This document shows, piece after piece, positions 18,700-27,886 of a stretch of 46,223 nucleotides of DNA (its first letter is position 1; every line of letters starts with the position of its first letter). The stretch is from positions 1-46,223 of the forward strand of contig NZ_BCQE01000031.1 of assembly GCF_001544275.1 (NCBI RefSeq), given 5' to 3'. This DNA is from Enterococcus gallinarum NBRC 100675 (lineage in GTDB: Bacteria; Bacillota; Bacilli; Lactobacillales; Enterococcaceae). The position numbers and the translations under genes were made by a program. The notes below the pieces were generated by a model. It saw only the letters and a program-made list of their open reading frames with translations, made no database searches and was not told where the DNA came from.

Positions 18700-18861
18700 C
18701 TACTCCAACTGCTTTTCTTCTTCTGGCTCTTTCTTTTGTCCACTCTGCTGTTCATCCAACTGCATGATCTCATCTACTGATTCATCCTTCAAAAAAACGG
18801 ATAGTCCCTTAACAGCTAATTTCGTTTGGCGCATGACATAATCTTTTTCAAACTCAGCCAT
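18700..18861 (-). CDS. 53-aa charged small protein
   Basis: A 53-aa frame starting MAEFEKDYVMRQTKLAVKG with GAAGGTGAT just before the ATG. The N-terminal half is a likely amphipathic helix. The C-terminal half is rich in Glu, Gln and Lys (QQSGQKKEPEEEKQLE). There is no signal peptide or membrane segment. The EKDYVMRQ opening faintly recalls DUF6483-type proteins, but I cannot confirm this. It faces the micro-operon convergently, with tRNA-Ser upstream on the same strand. The strong ribosome site supports a real gene. Confidence 0.6.
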   Translation of the reverse strand: MAEFEKDYVMRQTKLAVKGLSVFLKDESVDEIMQLDEQQSGQKKEPEEEKQLE

Positions 18862-19075
18862 TTTATCACCTTCTGCTTTCTTGTTCTCTTTCTTCTAGTT
18901 TAATCGATTTCATTCAAAAAAAGAAGCAATGGCATGACATTATCAAAACTCGTTTCCTAAGCTCTCACTGCTGTCTGAATCAACTAATCAACTCATTAAT
19001 TAAATTTTATGAGTCGTGTACGATGCTTTTCTCACACCTTGGGCACCCTCCTCCCCATGTCTTTGCTTACAAAAC

Positions 19076-19102
19076 AAAAAAAGCCTATCACCAAGGATAG
19101 GC
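19076..19102 (-). terminator. terminator of tRNA-Ser
   Basis: Minus-strand GCCTATC (19102-19096) pairs with GATAGGC (19089-19083) and is followed by seven T. Confidence 0.88.
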
Positions 19103-19127
19103 CAAACGCTTCAAAGCGTTACTGTAA

Positions 19128-19214
19128 GGAGAGTACAGGATTTGAACCTGCGCGCCGGGATGAACCGGGTCGGCGGATTTCGAGTCCGCTGCATTACCAC
19201 TCTGCCAACTCTCC
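19128..19214 (-). tRNA. tRNA-Ser (anticodon CGA)
   Basis: An 87-base tRNA. Acceptor GGAGAGT pairs with ACTCTCC. The anticodon stem GCGGA/TCCGC encloses loop CTCGAAA, giving anticodon CGA, which reads UCG. The long variable arm is typical of serine tRNAs, and the T arm contains GGTTCAAATCC. The 3' CCA is not encoded. It has its own terminator and lies between the TetR gene terminator and the small 53-aa gene. Confidence 0.95.
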
Positions 19215-19251
19215 ATAACGTTTATTTTCTACTTTTTTCAGAAAAAGTCAA

Positions 19252-19292
19252 GAAAAAATCTGCAATCCATCCAAAAAAAATGGTTGCAGATT
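19252..19292 (-). terminator. terminator of the TetR gene
   Basis: Minus strand: AATCTGCAACCAT pairs with ATGGATTGCAGATT (19292-19280 with 19270-19257, one bulge) and is followed by a T-run. It lies just past the TetR stop. Confidence 0.85.
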
Positions 19293-19297
19293 CGTTA

Positions 19298-19864
19298 TTA
19301 TTGAAAAATAAAAATGTCTGTTCTATCTAAAATCCCAGTGATCGTTTCCTCGATCACCTTAATGATTTGTTCCTCCGTTGGCGTAATGATTCCAGCTGAC
19401 ATCAATGAAGCAATGCCGGTAACAACGATCCAAGCACCATTGTGCAAGGCTGTAATCGCTTCTTCCGATAGATCCGCATACTTTGGTTCGGACTTGATCA
19501 ATTTTTTGAAATAATCAGACGAAAAATCGTGCATCAATTTCCCTCCGCCATAGTCATCTACGAAAAGAGCAATATACAAGTTGTGTTTTTCTTGTGCGAA
19601 GTGAATGTAGTTTAATCCTAAATCAATGACTTTATCACCAGTCCGTTCAACAGGAAACACGTTTTCTGAAAGATCTTTGAAGACCGCTTCAACTAAAGTG
19701 TTTTTCAAATCCTGCATGTTTTCAAATTCCAAATAAATCGGTTGTGTTGAAATCCCCATTTGCTTTGCTATATTTCGGGCGGTAAAGTTGCCAAATCCTT
19801 CTTTATTGATCAACTCATACGCGGCCTTCAAAATATGTTCTCTTGTATAGACCTTTCTTCGCAT
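19298..19864 (-). CDS. TetR/AcrR family transcriptional regulator
   Basis: A 188-aa repressor-type regulator. The N-terminal helix-turn-helix is at residues 8-50 (REHILKAAYELINKEGFGNFTARNIAKQMGISTQPIYLEF). The ligand domain shows the TetR_C-type helix pattern without recognisable ligand residues. The ATG at 19864 follows GGGGGAT; a TTG one codon earlier is less well placed. It is divergent from the ThrE-type exporter genes, so it may control them, itself, or a distant target. A 6-3-6 inverted repeat at 19956-19970 is a candidate operator. Confidence 0.88.
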   Translation of the reverse strand: MRRKVYTREHILKAAYELINKEGFGNFTARNIAKQMGISTQPIYLEFENMQDLKNTLVEAVFKDLSENVFPVERTGDKVIDLGLNYIHFAQEKHNLYIALFVDDYGGGKLMHDFSSDYFKKLIKSEPKYADLSEEAITALHNGAWIVVTGIASLMSAGIITPTEEQIIKVIEETITGILDRTDIFIFQ

Positions 19865-19955
19865 CAATAAATCCCCCTTTTCCTTTATCTAATTGTAACC
19901 GAGATTTTCCAAATTGAAAAACAATATACTCATTTCGTTATCTTATAACTGTCTG

Positions 19956-19970
19956 AATTGTTCTACAATT
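19956..19970. promoter_or_regulatory. inverted repeat, possible TetR operator
   Basis: AATTGT-TCT-ACAATT lies in the divergent gap next to a TATAAT-like box on the minus strand. Position and symmetry suit a TetR dimer site; binding is inference. Confidence 0.3.
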
Positions 19971-20081
19971 ATATCCACACCGCTATTTGTGAAGTTTTTT
20001 ACCAATTTAAATAAAATGGTTGCTTTCAAAAAATAAGATATTTTCTTTATTATTAGTTATTTAACTCACCGGATACTTCTC

Positions 20082-20110
20082 TTGTTGAATTGGAATGAAA
20101 AAGGTAAACT
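20082..20110 (+). promoter_or_regulatory. promoter of the ThrE-type exporter operon
   Basis: TTGTTG (20082-20087), a 17-base spacer and TAAACT (20105-20110), about 38 bases before the start codon. Confidence 0.5.
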
Positions 20111-20147
20111 AAAGGAGGATTACTTTTCAAGATAGAGAGGCGTTAAA

Positions 20148-20906
20148 ATGCAAGAAACAAATGAGTTATTGTTAGAAACTTGCCTCTTGGCAGGAAAAAT
20201 CATGATGGAGAATGGTTCCGAAGTTTATCGAGTCGAAGATACCATGAATCGTATCGCTGCTAACGCTGGCGAAGCCAATAGCATCAGTTATGTGACCGCT
20301 ACAGGCATTTTTATGGGATTGCGAAGCAGTCACTACGCTCAAGTAGAAAATGTTCATGATCGTGTGATCAATTTGGAGAAAATAGTGGCCGTCAATCGGC
20401 TTTCCCGGTCGTTTGCAGAAAAACAGATCACATTACCGCAATTGTATGCGTCTCTTAAAGAGGTCAATCAAGTCACACCAAGCTTTCCTCTCTGGTTACA
20501 AGTATTGAGTGCTGGAGTGGTCAGCAGTACATTAATGATTATTTTTGGCGGCAATTGGTCTGATTTCATTGCTACTTTTTTCATTGGCAGCATCGGGTTC
20601 ATTACAGGTCTCTGGGTGAAAAAAGCGATCGATATCCGCTTTTTGGATATGTTCGTCGCCTCTTTAGTGATTGGGTGCTTAGCGATCCTATCTGTTCGCG
20701 GGGGCTTGGCGGGAAATGTTGACAACATGATCATTGGTGCCGTGATGCCGTTAGTTCCTGGAGTGGCCATCACAAATTCATTCCGTGATATTCTAGCTGG
20801 CCATCTGATCAGTGGGACTGCGCGAGGAACTGAAGCTATCTTTACTGCAGCCGCAATCGGCGTAGGAATCGCTACAGTCTTCACCTTGTTTGGGGGGTTA
20901 TCATGA
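20148..20906 (+). CDS. threonine/serine exporter, ThrE N-terminal type subunit
   Basis: A 252-aa membrane protein of the ThrE/DUF1212 family. Residues 1-115 are a soluble domain (ETCLLAGKIMMENGSEVYRVEDTMNR; YVTATGIFMGL) and about 118-250 hold five hydrophobic helices. In Corynebacterium ThrE one long chain carries both halves and exports threonine and serine; here the second half is the next gene. The start follows GAGAGGCG. Substrate is inferred from the family only. It overlaps the next gene by four bases (ATGA), so the two subunits are translationally coupled. Confidence 0.88.
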   Translation: MQETNELLLETCLLAGKIMMENGSEVYRVEDTMNRIAANAGEANSISYVTATGIFMGLRSSHYAQVENVHDRVINLEKIVAVNRLSRSFAEKQITLPQLYASLKEVNQVTPSFPLWLQVLSAGVVSSTLMIIFGGNWSDFIATFFIGSIGFITGLWVKKAIDIRFLDMFVASLVIGCLAILSVRGGLAGNVDNMIIGAVMPLVPGVAITNSFRDILAGHLISGTARGTEAIFTAAAIGVGIATVFTLFGGLS

Positions 20907-21376
20907 CCATTTTGATTCATGTCTGTTTTAGTTTTCTAAGTACCGTCACCTTTGGCATATTAACAAATATACCGAAACGTGCATTGATTGCAACCGGGAT
21001 CGCTGGAACTGTTGGATGGATGATTTATTGGCAGCTGCATGAAATGGGTCATGGCATTGGCAGTGCCAATTTTTATGCTGCCTTTGCGGTTGGCTGTGTC
21101 AGCATCTTTTTTTCACGGCGCAAGAAAATGCCCATGATCATCTTCAATATTCCTAGTTTAGTTCCCTTGGTCCCCGGTGGTCCGGCTTATAAAGCTGTTC
21201 GTGAATTCGCCTTGGGAGATAACTTTTTGGGATTAGAGAACCTCATGATTGTTTTGATCACTGCAGGAGCAATCGCGGGCGGGTTTATGATGACGAGTGT
21301 CGTTGAAAAGACCATCGCAAGTTGGCAAAACAAACGAAGAGCACGCCTTGATAAAGAGGAGACAACTAGGAAATAA
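20903..21376 (+). CDS. threonine/serine exporter, ThrE C-terminal type subunit
   Basis: A 157-aa protein (DUF3815/ThrE_2) with about five membrane helices. It carries the family segment FNIPSLVPLVPGGPAYKAVR, matching the corresponding part of the longer ThrE proteins. It ends in a basic, charged tail (KRRARLDKEETTRK). It is the partner of the preceding gene and probably forms the transporter with it. No strong terminator follows in the 249-base gap. Confidence 0.87.
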   Translation: MTILIHVCFSFLSTVTFGILTNIPKRALIATGIAGTVGWMIYWQLHEMGHGIGSANFYAAFAVGCVSIFFSRRKKMPMIIFNIPSLVPLVPGGPAYKAVREFALGDNFLGLENLMIVLITAGAIAGGFMMTSVVEKTIASWQNKRRARLDKEETTRK

Positions 21377-21570
21377 ACAAAAAAATGAAAGCAATAAACT
21401 AGAGATGAAAACAACTTGCCTATCGATCACTCGTTATAATTTGTACATGAATTGCTAAATTTTTCTTATTTCAGACTTTAGTACAATGCCTTCTTGCTAT
21501 TCTTCTTTTATAATAAGGGTATCAAATCTTACAAATTTGTTTGACGAATGTCATTTATTTTGCTGGATTT

Positions 21571-21602
21571 TTCTAATTACACCACGTATAGTGGAATTAG
21601 AA
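21571..21602 (+). promoter_or_regulatory. hairpin just upstream of the TVP38-like gene
   Basis: TTCTAATT-ACA-CCAC pairs with GTGG-AATTAGAA around GTATA, with a three-base bulge. It ends nine bases before the AAGGAG ribosome site and has no T-run, so it is more likely an operator or a 5' UTR structure than a terminator. Confidence 0.35.
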
Positions 21603-21625
21603 ACGAATAAAGGAGATGAAAGTCT

Positions 21626-22225
21626 GTGAGTATCGCCACTTCTCGTCGTATCATTAATACGATATCAATTATAGGATTAGGGCTATCAATTGCCTTAACG
21701 ATTTACTTCATTAATCTAGGTGTCTTTAAAGATATTAATGCACTGCGTGGTTTGGTAGGCAACTCTGTTATTTTGGGACCAATCATCTTCATGTTGCTAC
21801 AAATTTTACAAGTTGTGATTCCGATCATTCCTGGTGGGATATCCAGTGCGGCTGGCGTCTTGATTTTTGGACCATATCTTGGATTTGTCTACAATTATGT
21901 TGGCATTAGTATTGGTTCAGTGATCATCTTCTTGCTTGGCAGAAGATATGGTAAACCATTTATCCTCAGTATGATCAGTGATAAAACGTATGATAAATAT
22001 ATTGGCTGGTTGGATAACCAAAGTCGATTTGAAAAACTCTTTGCACTTGCTATCTTTTTACCGGTAGCACCGGATGATGCCTTGTGTTTGATGGCTGGAC
22101 TAACAAATATTTCAGTCAAGAAATTCACTTTGATCATTTTATTGGCAAAACCATTATCGATTTTCTTATATAGTATGGCATTGATTTATGGCGGTACGTT
22201 TTTAACAGGGCTATTAGGCGGCTAA
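21626..22225 (+). CDS. TVP38/TMEM64 (DedA-like) membrane protein
   Basis: A 199-aa membrane protein of the SNARE-associated/VTT family, related to DedA proteins that move lipids (such as undecaprenyl phosphate or phosphatidylethanolamine) across the membrane. Visible are the reentrant motif region PGGISSAAGVLIFGPYLGFVYN, GRRYGKPF, and the second conserved stretch FLPVAPDDALCLMAGLT, with five to six helices. The start is GTG with AAGGAGATGA upstream. The lipid substrate is unknown. A compound terminator separates it from the next gene. Confidence 0.87.
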   Translation: MSIATSRRIINTISIIGLGLSIALTIYFINLGVFKDINALRGLVGNSVILGPIIFMLLQILQVVIPIIPGGISSAAGVLIFGPYLGFVYNYVGISIGSVIIFLLGRRYGKPFILSMISDKTYDKYIGWLDNQSRFEKLFALAIFLPVAPDDALCLMAGLTNISVKKFTLIILLAKPLSIFLYSMALIYGGTFLTGLLGG

Positions 22226-22263
22226 GTGCCGGGCTTAATAGCAAAAATAAATACAGGAAATTC

Positions 22264-22327
22264 CCGAACTATAGATGGTGGTCATTCCTTTCATTACAGG
22301 AATCAAACACGATAGTTCGGTTTTTTT
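22264..22327 (+). terminator. compound terminator
   Basis: The outer stem CCGAACTAT (22264-22272) pairs with ATAGTTCGG (22312-22320), with an inner hairpin ATTCCT/AGGAAT (22284-22303), then seven T. It ends 25 bases before the next gene. Confidence 0.88.
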
Positions 22328-22352
22328 ATAGTCTAGAGTTAGGATGAACAAC

Positions 22353-24155
22353 ATGAAATATCTAAAAAATAGTTTGATCAACACTTGGGATTTTCTAAAG
22401 GCAAGCGATGCTTATTTTCGAGATGTTCTGCTAATGCATGGTTTCTTGCTTTTTTTGGTTATCCCACTGCTTTCTTCTTCAACAAAATTTGTCCTGCGTC
22501 GTGGGGGATTAGCCTACCTGTCTTTCGATAATATAGGTAGTATTTTTACAGAGCATCCAATGGTTCTATTCTCGCTCTCTCTGATCTTGTTGTTGATTTT
22601 ATTAGCAGTTTTTTTTGAGTTTACATTCCTGCTGCTGAGCGTCTATTTCATCAAGAAAAAGCAGCCGGTCCGATTGCGACAGCTGTTGCGAATGACATTT
22701 TTACAAATTCGCAAATTACGCCCCATGACCTTTTTGTTTTTCTTGTTTTATTTCTTTTTGATTTTGCCAATTGGCGGGCTAAGTTTTAACTCAGATTTGC
22801 TCTCTAAAGTGAAAATCCCTGCTTTTATCATGGATTTCATCTTTACGAATCGTGTATTGATTATCGGAGCCGTGGTGCTTGGCTACTTACTTTTGATTTA
22901 TCTAGGGATTCGTGTGATATTCGCTTTACCAGAAATGATCTTACGTGACCTTCCTTTTCGACAGGCCATTCGAGAAAGTTTGCAGACAACGAAACGCCGT
23001 TTCTTTGCGATTGTTGGCCAATTTGTCTTTATTGGCGGCGCGATCTTATTCATTTCAACAGTAGGATTCACTTTTTTGATTATCCTGCAAGCGATCATTG
23101 AAGAACTTTTCGCTGACTATGCGCTGTATTCAGCAGTCTTCATTATGACGCTCCTTCAACTCGTTTTGTTGTTGAATATCATTTTGTCTACCGTAGCAAT
23201 CTTCTATATCATTGTTGATTTTATGGACGATGAAGGTTTTTTACCTGAGATACCACAATGGTTCAGTGAAGAACCATTGCCAGCAAGAAATTTTCAACGA
23301 CTAAAAGCCTCTTTGATTACTGTAGTAGCCGTCTTCTTTGGGGTAGGAGTAAGTTTATACAACATGAATTATCTGACCTCTGCCGCTAATACTCGACCAT
23401 TGACGATCTCGCATCGCGGCGTCAGCAATGGTCAAGGCGTTCAAAATTCATTAGAAGCACTGCGCTTCACCAGTGAGAACTACCATCCTGATTACGTTGA
23501 AATGGATGTTCAACAAACTAGCGATGGTCATTTCATTGTTTATCACGATTTTTCATTTAAAGCGTTGACTGGCTTCAATCAGAAACCGGAGCAATCAACT
23601 TTGGCACAAGCACAAAAATTAACCGTCTCTGAAAATGGACAAACGGCTCCGATTGCGACATTTGATGACTACTTATCCTTAGCGAATTCGTTGAATCAGA
23701 AATTGCTAGTAGAAATCAAGACACAACGAAAAGATACGACAGCATTAGTCCATTCATTTCTTGAACGCTACCGTGAAAATCTAGCCGAACATGAACATAT
23801 TCTACAAAGCTTGACCTATAATGTAGTGGAAGAATTGAAACAAGAGGCTCCGGACCTAACTGCTGGGTATATCATGCCCTTCAACATCGTTGGCCCTCCA
23901 TTAACAAGTGCTGATTTTTTAACGATGGAATATAGTACGATCAACCGCAACTTTGTTTCATCTGCCAAAACGGATCATAAAGATGTCTTTGTCTGGACTC
24001 CAAATGATGATGCCGAGATCAGTCGGATGCAGTTCTACGGTGTGGACGGCATCATTACCGATCGGATGGACATTTTGAACCAAACTCTCAGTGAGTCCAC
24101 CGATGAAATGACTTACTCAGATAAACTACTGAACTTTGTGATCGGCGTCGGCTAA
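22353..24155 (+). CDS. glycerophosphodiester phosphodiesterase with N-terminal membrane domain
   Basis: A 600-aa enzyme that would hydrolyse glycerophosphodiesters, such as deacylated phospholipid or teichoic acid fragments, to glycerol phosphate. Residues 1-340 contain about eight membrane helices (GPDPase_memb type). The C-terminal barrel is outside and shows ISHRGVSNG, EALRF, VEMDVQQTSDGHFIVYHD, and the closing VDGIITDRMD. Catalytic His, Glu, Asp and His are all present. ATG at 22353 is chosen since AGGA is eight bases upstream; an ATG nine bases earlier sits on that ribosome site. The neighbouring lipid-type protein and the LTA synthase further on suggest a role in envelope turnover. Confidence 0.92.
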   Translation: MKYLKNSLINTWDFLKASDAYFRDVLLMHGFLLFLVIPLLSSSTKFVLRRGGLAYLSFDNIGSIFTEHPMVLFSLSLILLLILLAVFFEFTFLLLSVYFIKKKQPVRLRQLLRMTFLQIRKLRPMTFLFFLFYFFLILPIGGLSFNSDLLSKVKIPAFIMDFIFTNRVLIIGAVVLGYLLLIYLGIRVIFALPEMILRDLPFRQAIRESLQTTKRRFFAIVGQFVFIGGAILFISTVGFTFLIILQAIIEELFADYALYSAVFIMTLLQLVLLLNIILSTVAIFYIIVDFMDDEGFLPEIPQWFSEEPLPARNFQRLKASLITVVAVFFGVGVSLYNMNYLTSAANTRPLTISHRGVSNGQGVQNSLEALRFTSENYHPDYVEMDVQQTSDGHFIVYHDFSFKALTGFNQKPEQSTLAQAQKLTVSENGQTAPIATFDDYLSLANSLNQKLLVEIKTQRKDTTALVHSFLERYRENLAEHEHILQSLTYNVVEELKQEAPDLTAGYIMPFNIVGPPLTSADFLTMEYSTINRNFVSSAKTDHKDVFVWTPNDDAEISRMQFYGVDGIITDRMDILNQTLSESTDEMTYSDKLLNFVIGVG

Positions 24156-24170
24156 TTCACGCCAGCTAAA

Positions 24171-24272
24171 AAGACTGGACTCTAGTCAATAAAGATGAAT
24201 CAGTGCCTACAAGCTGACTTTTCAGCATGCTGACATGATACATTTTTATTAGCGAGTTCCAGTCTTATTTTT
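24171..24272. terminator. compound bidirectional terminator
   Basis: AAGACTGGACTC (24171-24182) pairs with GAGTTCCAGTCTT (24254-24266), with one bulge. An inner GCTGA/TCAGC hairpin overlaps the palindrome TCAGCATGCTGA. T-rich tracts lie on both outer sides. It separates two convergent genes. Confidence 0.8.
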
Positions 24273-24273
24273 A

Positions 24274-24480
24274 TTAAGCCACAGCCACTGCGGTAATCTT
24301 ATCAAATTTTACCAACATCCGCTGATTGCACTCCAATACAATGGATTGATCCTCCATCTCATAATCGGTCACTTTCACAAGAGCCGTATGCTCATACAGC
24401 TTCTCAATTACACCGACTAGCGATTTCTTTGCCCCCACAGGTTGACACACATAGGCATTTCCAATTTCAACATCTAGCAT
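24274..24480 (-). CDS. small protein, DUF2187/YkvS-like
   Basis: A 68-aa soluble protein. The segment LVGVIEKLYEHTALVKV followed by NQRMLVKFDKI looks like the small KOW/SH3-like barrel of DUF2187 (Bacillus YkvS), whose role is not known. Similarity is by eye and moderate. GAGGTGG precedes the ATG. Its promoter overlaps a catabolite element (24535-24548), so it may be repressed by CcpA when preferred sugars are present. It is monocistronic and convergent with the glycerophosphodiesterase. Confidence 0.65.
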   Translation of the reverse strand: MLDVEIGNAYVCQPVGAKKSLVGVIEKLYEHTALVKVTDYEMEDQSIVLECNQRMLVKFDKITAVAVA

Positions 24481-24511
24481 CTTACCACCTCAGAACTTCT
24501 TTTCTAAAAAT

Positions 24512-24539
24512 ATAATAACAAAAATACTGATTTATGCAA
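24512..24539 (-). promoter_or_regulatory. promoter of the DUF2187-like gene
   Basis: Minus strand: TTGCAT (24539-24534), a 16-base spacer, TATTAT (24517-24512), about 30 bases before the start. Confidence 0.55.
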
Positions 24540-24548
24540 GCGCTTTTA
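24535..24548. promoter_or_regulatory. CcpA catabolite-responsive element (cre)
   Basis: TGCAAGCGCTTTTA matches the consensus TGNAANCGNTNNCA at all but one position and has the perfect palindromic core AAGCGCTT. It overlaps the -35 box of the DUF2187-like gene, the classic place for repression. The site is seen; binding is inferred. Confidence 0.6.
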
Positions 24549-24671
24549 TAAGAAATATGGCGCCTACTTATTTCCGCAGCCAAAATGACAAAATCGTTCG
24601 CTTCTTATGACTGATGTGTTCGTGCATCTTCCAGCAAGCCCTAGTAACATAAAGGAAAGGAGATGAACAGA

Positions 24672-24746
24672 ATGCCAGTAATCCAAACATGTATTTTTGG
24701 TCTCTTGACAGTCGCATTATTGATTGGTTTAAAGGAAAATCGTTGA
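24672..24746 (+). CDS. 24-aa hydrophobic peptide, type I toxin-like
   Basis: The frame begins MPVIQTCIFG, continues as a single hydrophobic helix (LLTVALLIGL) and ends in a short charged tail, KENR. AGGAG lies nine bases upstream; an ATG three codons earlier is too close to it. The MPV start, single helix and charged end resemble the small holin-like (TxpA-type) toxins of type I toxin-antitoxin loci. About 65 bases downstream is a hairpin (24813-24848), then the pgi terminator, leaving room for an antisense RNA. I could not identify an antisense promoter with confidence. Confidence 0.5.
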   Translation: MPVIQTCIFGLLTVALLIGLKENR

Positions 24747-24812
24747 TGACTCCTTGGTTGGTTGACTGTTCCTAAAGACCACAACTCAATGTCCTATTGT
24801 GACGGTCATTTT

Positions 24813-24848
24813 ATGGTTAAACGAATAAGCGTCCTTATTCTAAACCAT
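24813..24848. terminator. hairpin downstream of the toxin-like peptide
   Basis: ATGGTT and GAATAAG on the left pair with CTTATTC and AACCAT on the right, around loop CGTC, with an asymmetric internal loop. There is no long T-run, so it may be an RNA 3' end structure or part of an antisense RNA. Confidence 0.45.
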
Positions 24849-24866
24849 CCGCTTATGTAAATAAAA

Positions 24867-24906
24867 AACCAGTCCTCAGAAGAATGATCGGAGGACTGGT
24901 TCTTTT
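24867..24906. terminator. bidirectional terminator, pgi end
   Basis: AACCAGTCCTC (24867-24877) pairs perfectly with GAGGACTGGTT (24891-24901). It is flanked by six A on the left and TCTTTTT on the right, so it ends pgi on the minus strand and also plus-strand transcripts. Confidence 0.92.
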
Positions 24907-24922
24907 TAGTTAGAACGATAAA

Positions 24923-26269
24923 TTATAGACGTTCGTTCAATTCTTTTGCAAGCTCTTCAAAGCCTGGTTTGCCAAGTAATGCGAACATGTTTTTCTTATA
25001 AGCTTCCACACCTGGTTGGTCAAATGGATTCACACCATTCAAGTAGCCAGAAATGCCAACAGCGATTTCGAAGAAGTACATTGTATAACCTAATGTGTAG
25101 GCATCCATCGTTGGGATCTTAACCAATAGGTTTGGTACATCACCATCTGTGTGAGCCAATAACGTTCCTTCGAAGGCTTTGGTATTTACAAAATCAACTT
25201 CTTTTCCTTGTAAGTAGCCAAGTCCATCAAGGTCAGCTTCTTGCGTAGGAATTGTGATTGATTTACGTGGTTTTTCAACTTTAACAACTGTTTCAAAAAT
25301 GTTGCGGCGGCCTTCTTGGATATATTGACCCAATGAATGCAAGTCTGTTGAGAAGTTAGCACTTGAAGGGTAAATTCCCTTTTGGTCTTTTCCTTCTGAT
25401 TCTCCAAATAATTGTTTCCACCATTCAGAGAAGTATTGCATTCCTGGTTCATAATTGATCAGCAATTCGGTTACTTTTCCTTTGCGGTAAAGGATGTTAC
25501 GCATTGCTGCATATTGATACGCTTCATTTTTTTCAAGGTCATCACTGGCATATGCTTCACTAGCGTCTGCTGCACCTTGCATCAAAGCATCGATATCCGC
25601 ACCGCTAGCAGCGATTGGCAATAGACCTACAGCTGTCAAGACAGAGAAACGTCCGCCAACATCATCAGGAATTACGAATGTTTCCCAATTTTCAGCATCT
25701 GCTTCAACTTTAACGGCACCTTTTGCTTTATCTGTCGTTGCATAGATACGTTTGTTTGCTTCTTCTTTGCCATATTTTTCGATCAAGCGTTCTTTGAAGA
25801 CACGGAATGCGATCGCTGGTTCTGTCGTCGTTCCTGACTTAGAAATGACATTGACAGAGAAATCACGATCACCGATGATTTCGATCAAATCAGCTAAATA
25901 AGTCGAAGAAATTGAGTTTCCGGCAAAAAAGATTTGTGGTGCTTTCCGTTCATCTGATGAAAGCAAGTTATAGAATGAATGGTTTAAGAAATCAATCGCA
26001 GCTTTTGCCCCTAAATAAGAACCACCGATACCAATAACAACTAATACTTCTGAGTCCGATTGGATTTTTTCTGCTGCTTTTTTGATTCGTGCAAATTCTT
26101 CTTTATCATAATTTTTAGGCAAGTCGATCCAGCCTAAAAAGTCGTTACCTGCACCAGTACCTTCACGTAAGAGTTTATCTGCTGCTGTAACTTGACTTTG
26201 CATGTAGCTTAATTCGTATTCATTCACGAATGGTGCTACTTTTGAATAGTCAAATTTGATGTGTGACAT
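24923..26269 (-). CDS. pgi: glucose-6-phosphate isomerase
   Basis: Interconverts glucose 6-phosphate and fructose 6-phosphate; cytosolic, 448 aa as in other Firmicutes. Visible motifs are [31 protein letters not shown] (phosphate-binding), [17 protein letters not shown], and the C-terminal GVEAYKKN with the active-site Lys. GAGG precedes the ATG by seven bases. It has a near-consensus promoter in the gap after gdhA and a strong terminator. The pgi-gdhA adjacency recalls the order I remember in E. faecalis. Confidence 0.97.
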   Translation of the reverse strand: MSHIKFDYSKVAPFVNEYELSYMQSQVTAADKLLREGTGAGNDFLGWIDLPKNYDKEEFARIKKAAEKIQSDSEVLVVIGIGGSYLGAKAAIDFLNHSFYNLLSSDERKAPQIFFAGNSISSTYLADLIEIIGDRDFSVNVISKSGTTTEPAIAFRVFKERLIEKYGKEEANKRIYATTDKAKGAVKVEADAENWETFVIPDDVGGRFSVLTAVGLLPIAASGADIDALMQGAADASEAYASDDLEKNEAYQYAAMRNILYRKGKVTELLINYEPGMQYFSEWWKQLFGESEGKDQKGIYPSSANFSTDLHSLGQYIQEGRRNIFETVVKVEKPRKSITIPTQEADLDGLGYLQGKEVDFVNTKAFEGTLLAHTDGDVPNLLVKIPTMDAYTLGYTMYFFEIAVGISGYLNGVNPFDQPGVEAYKKNMFALLGKPGFEELAKELNERL

Positions 26270-26312
26270 GATTTGTCCTCCTTGAAAAAAATTAGTTTTT
26301 CATACAAGTACT

Positions 26313-26341
26313 ACTTTACGTTTTTTTTGAACTTTTTTCAA
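26313..26341 (-). promoter_or_regulatory. pgi promoter
   Basis: Minus strand: TTGAAA (26341-26336), a 17-base spacer, TAAAGT (26318-26313), about 44 bases before the start. Confidence 0.55.
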
Positions 26342-26374
26342 GTAATTCCTTATTATATCGCCTATCTGGCAGAG

Positions 26375-27730
<1,356 letters not shown>

Positions 27731-27763
27731 TTACCTCCTTTAGTTAAATTCTATTTTATAGAA

Positions 27764-27776
27764 AATTTCAGAAATT
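27764..27776. promoter_or_regulatory. CodY-like palindrome upstream of gdhA
   Basis: AATTTC-A-GAAATT is symmetric and equals the 15-base CodY consensus shortened by one base in each arm. It lies about 40-50 bases before the gdhA start, near a TATAAA box. CodY control is a suggestion only. Confidence 0.3.
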
Positions 27777-27886
27777 GCATCTATTTTTTACGAAATTGTC
27801 AGAATTTTTTTTCGATTCATTAAACAAACGGCTTTCTCCCCGCTTGTTCCTGCAATATGGTACAATCCACAAAGAGGTGAAGGAAG

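Noticed and set aside
19009-19330. Two plus-strand frames crossing tRNA-Ser
   Set aside because: They run through the tRNA and two terminators, so cannot be real proteins.
20468-20920. A 150-codon minus-strand frame opposite the ThrE-type gene
   Set aside because: It is an antisense shadow of a membrane protein gene, with no ribosome site and no recognisable family.
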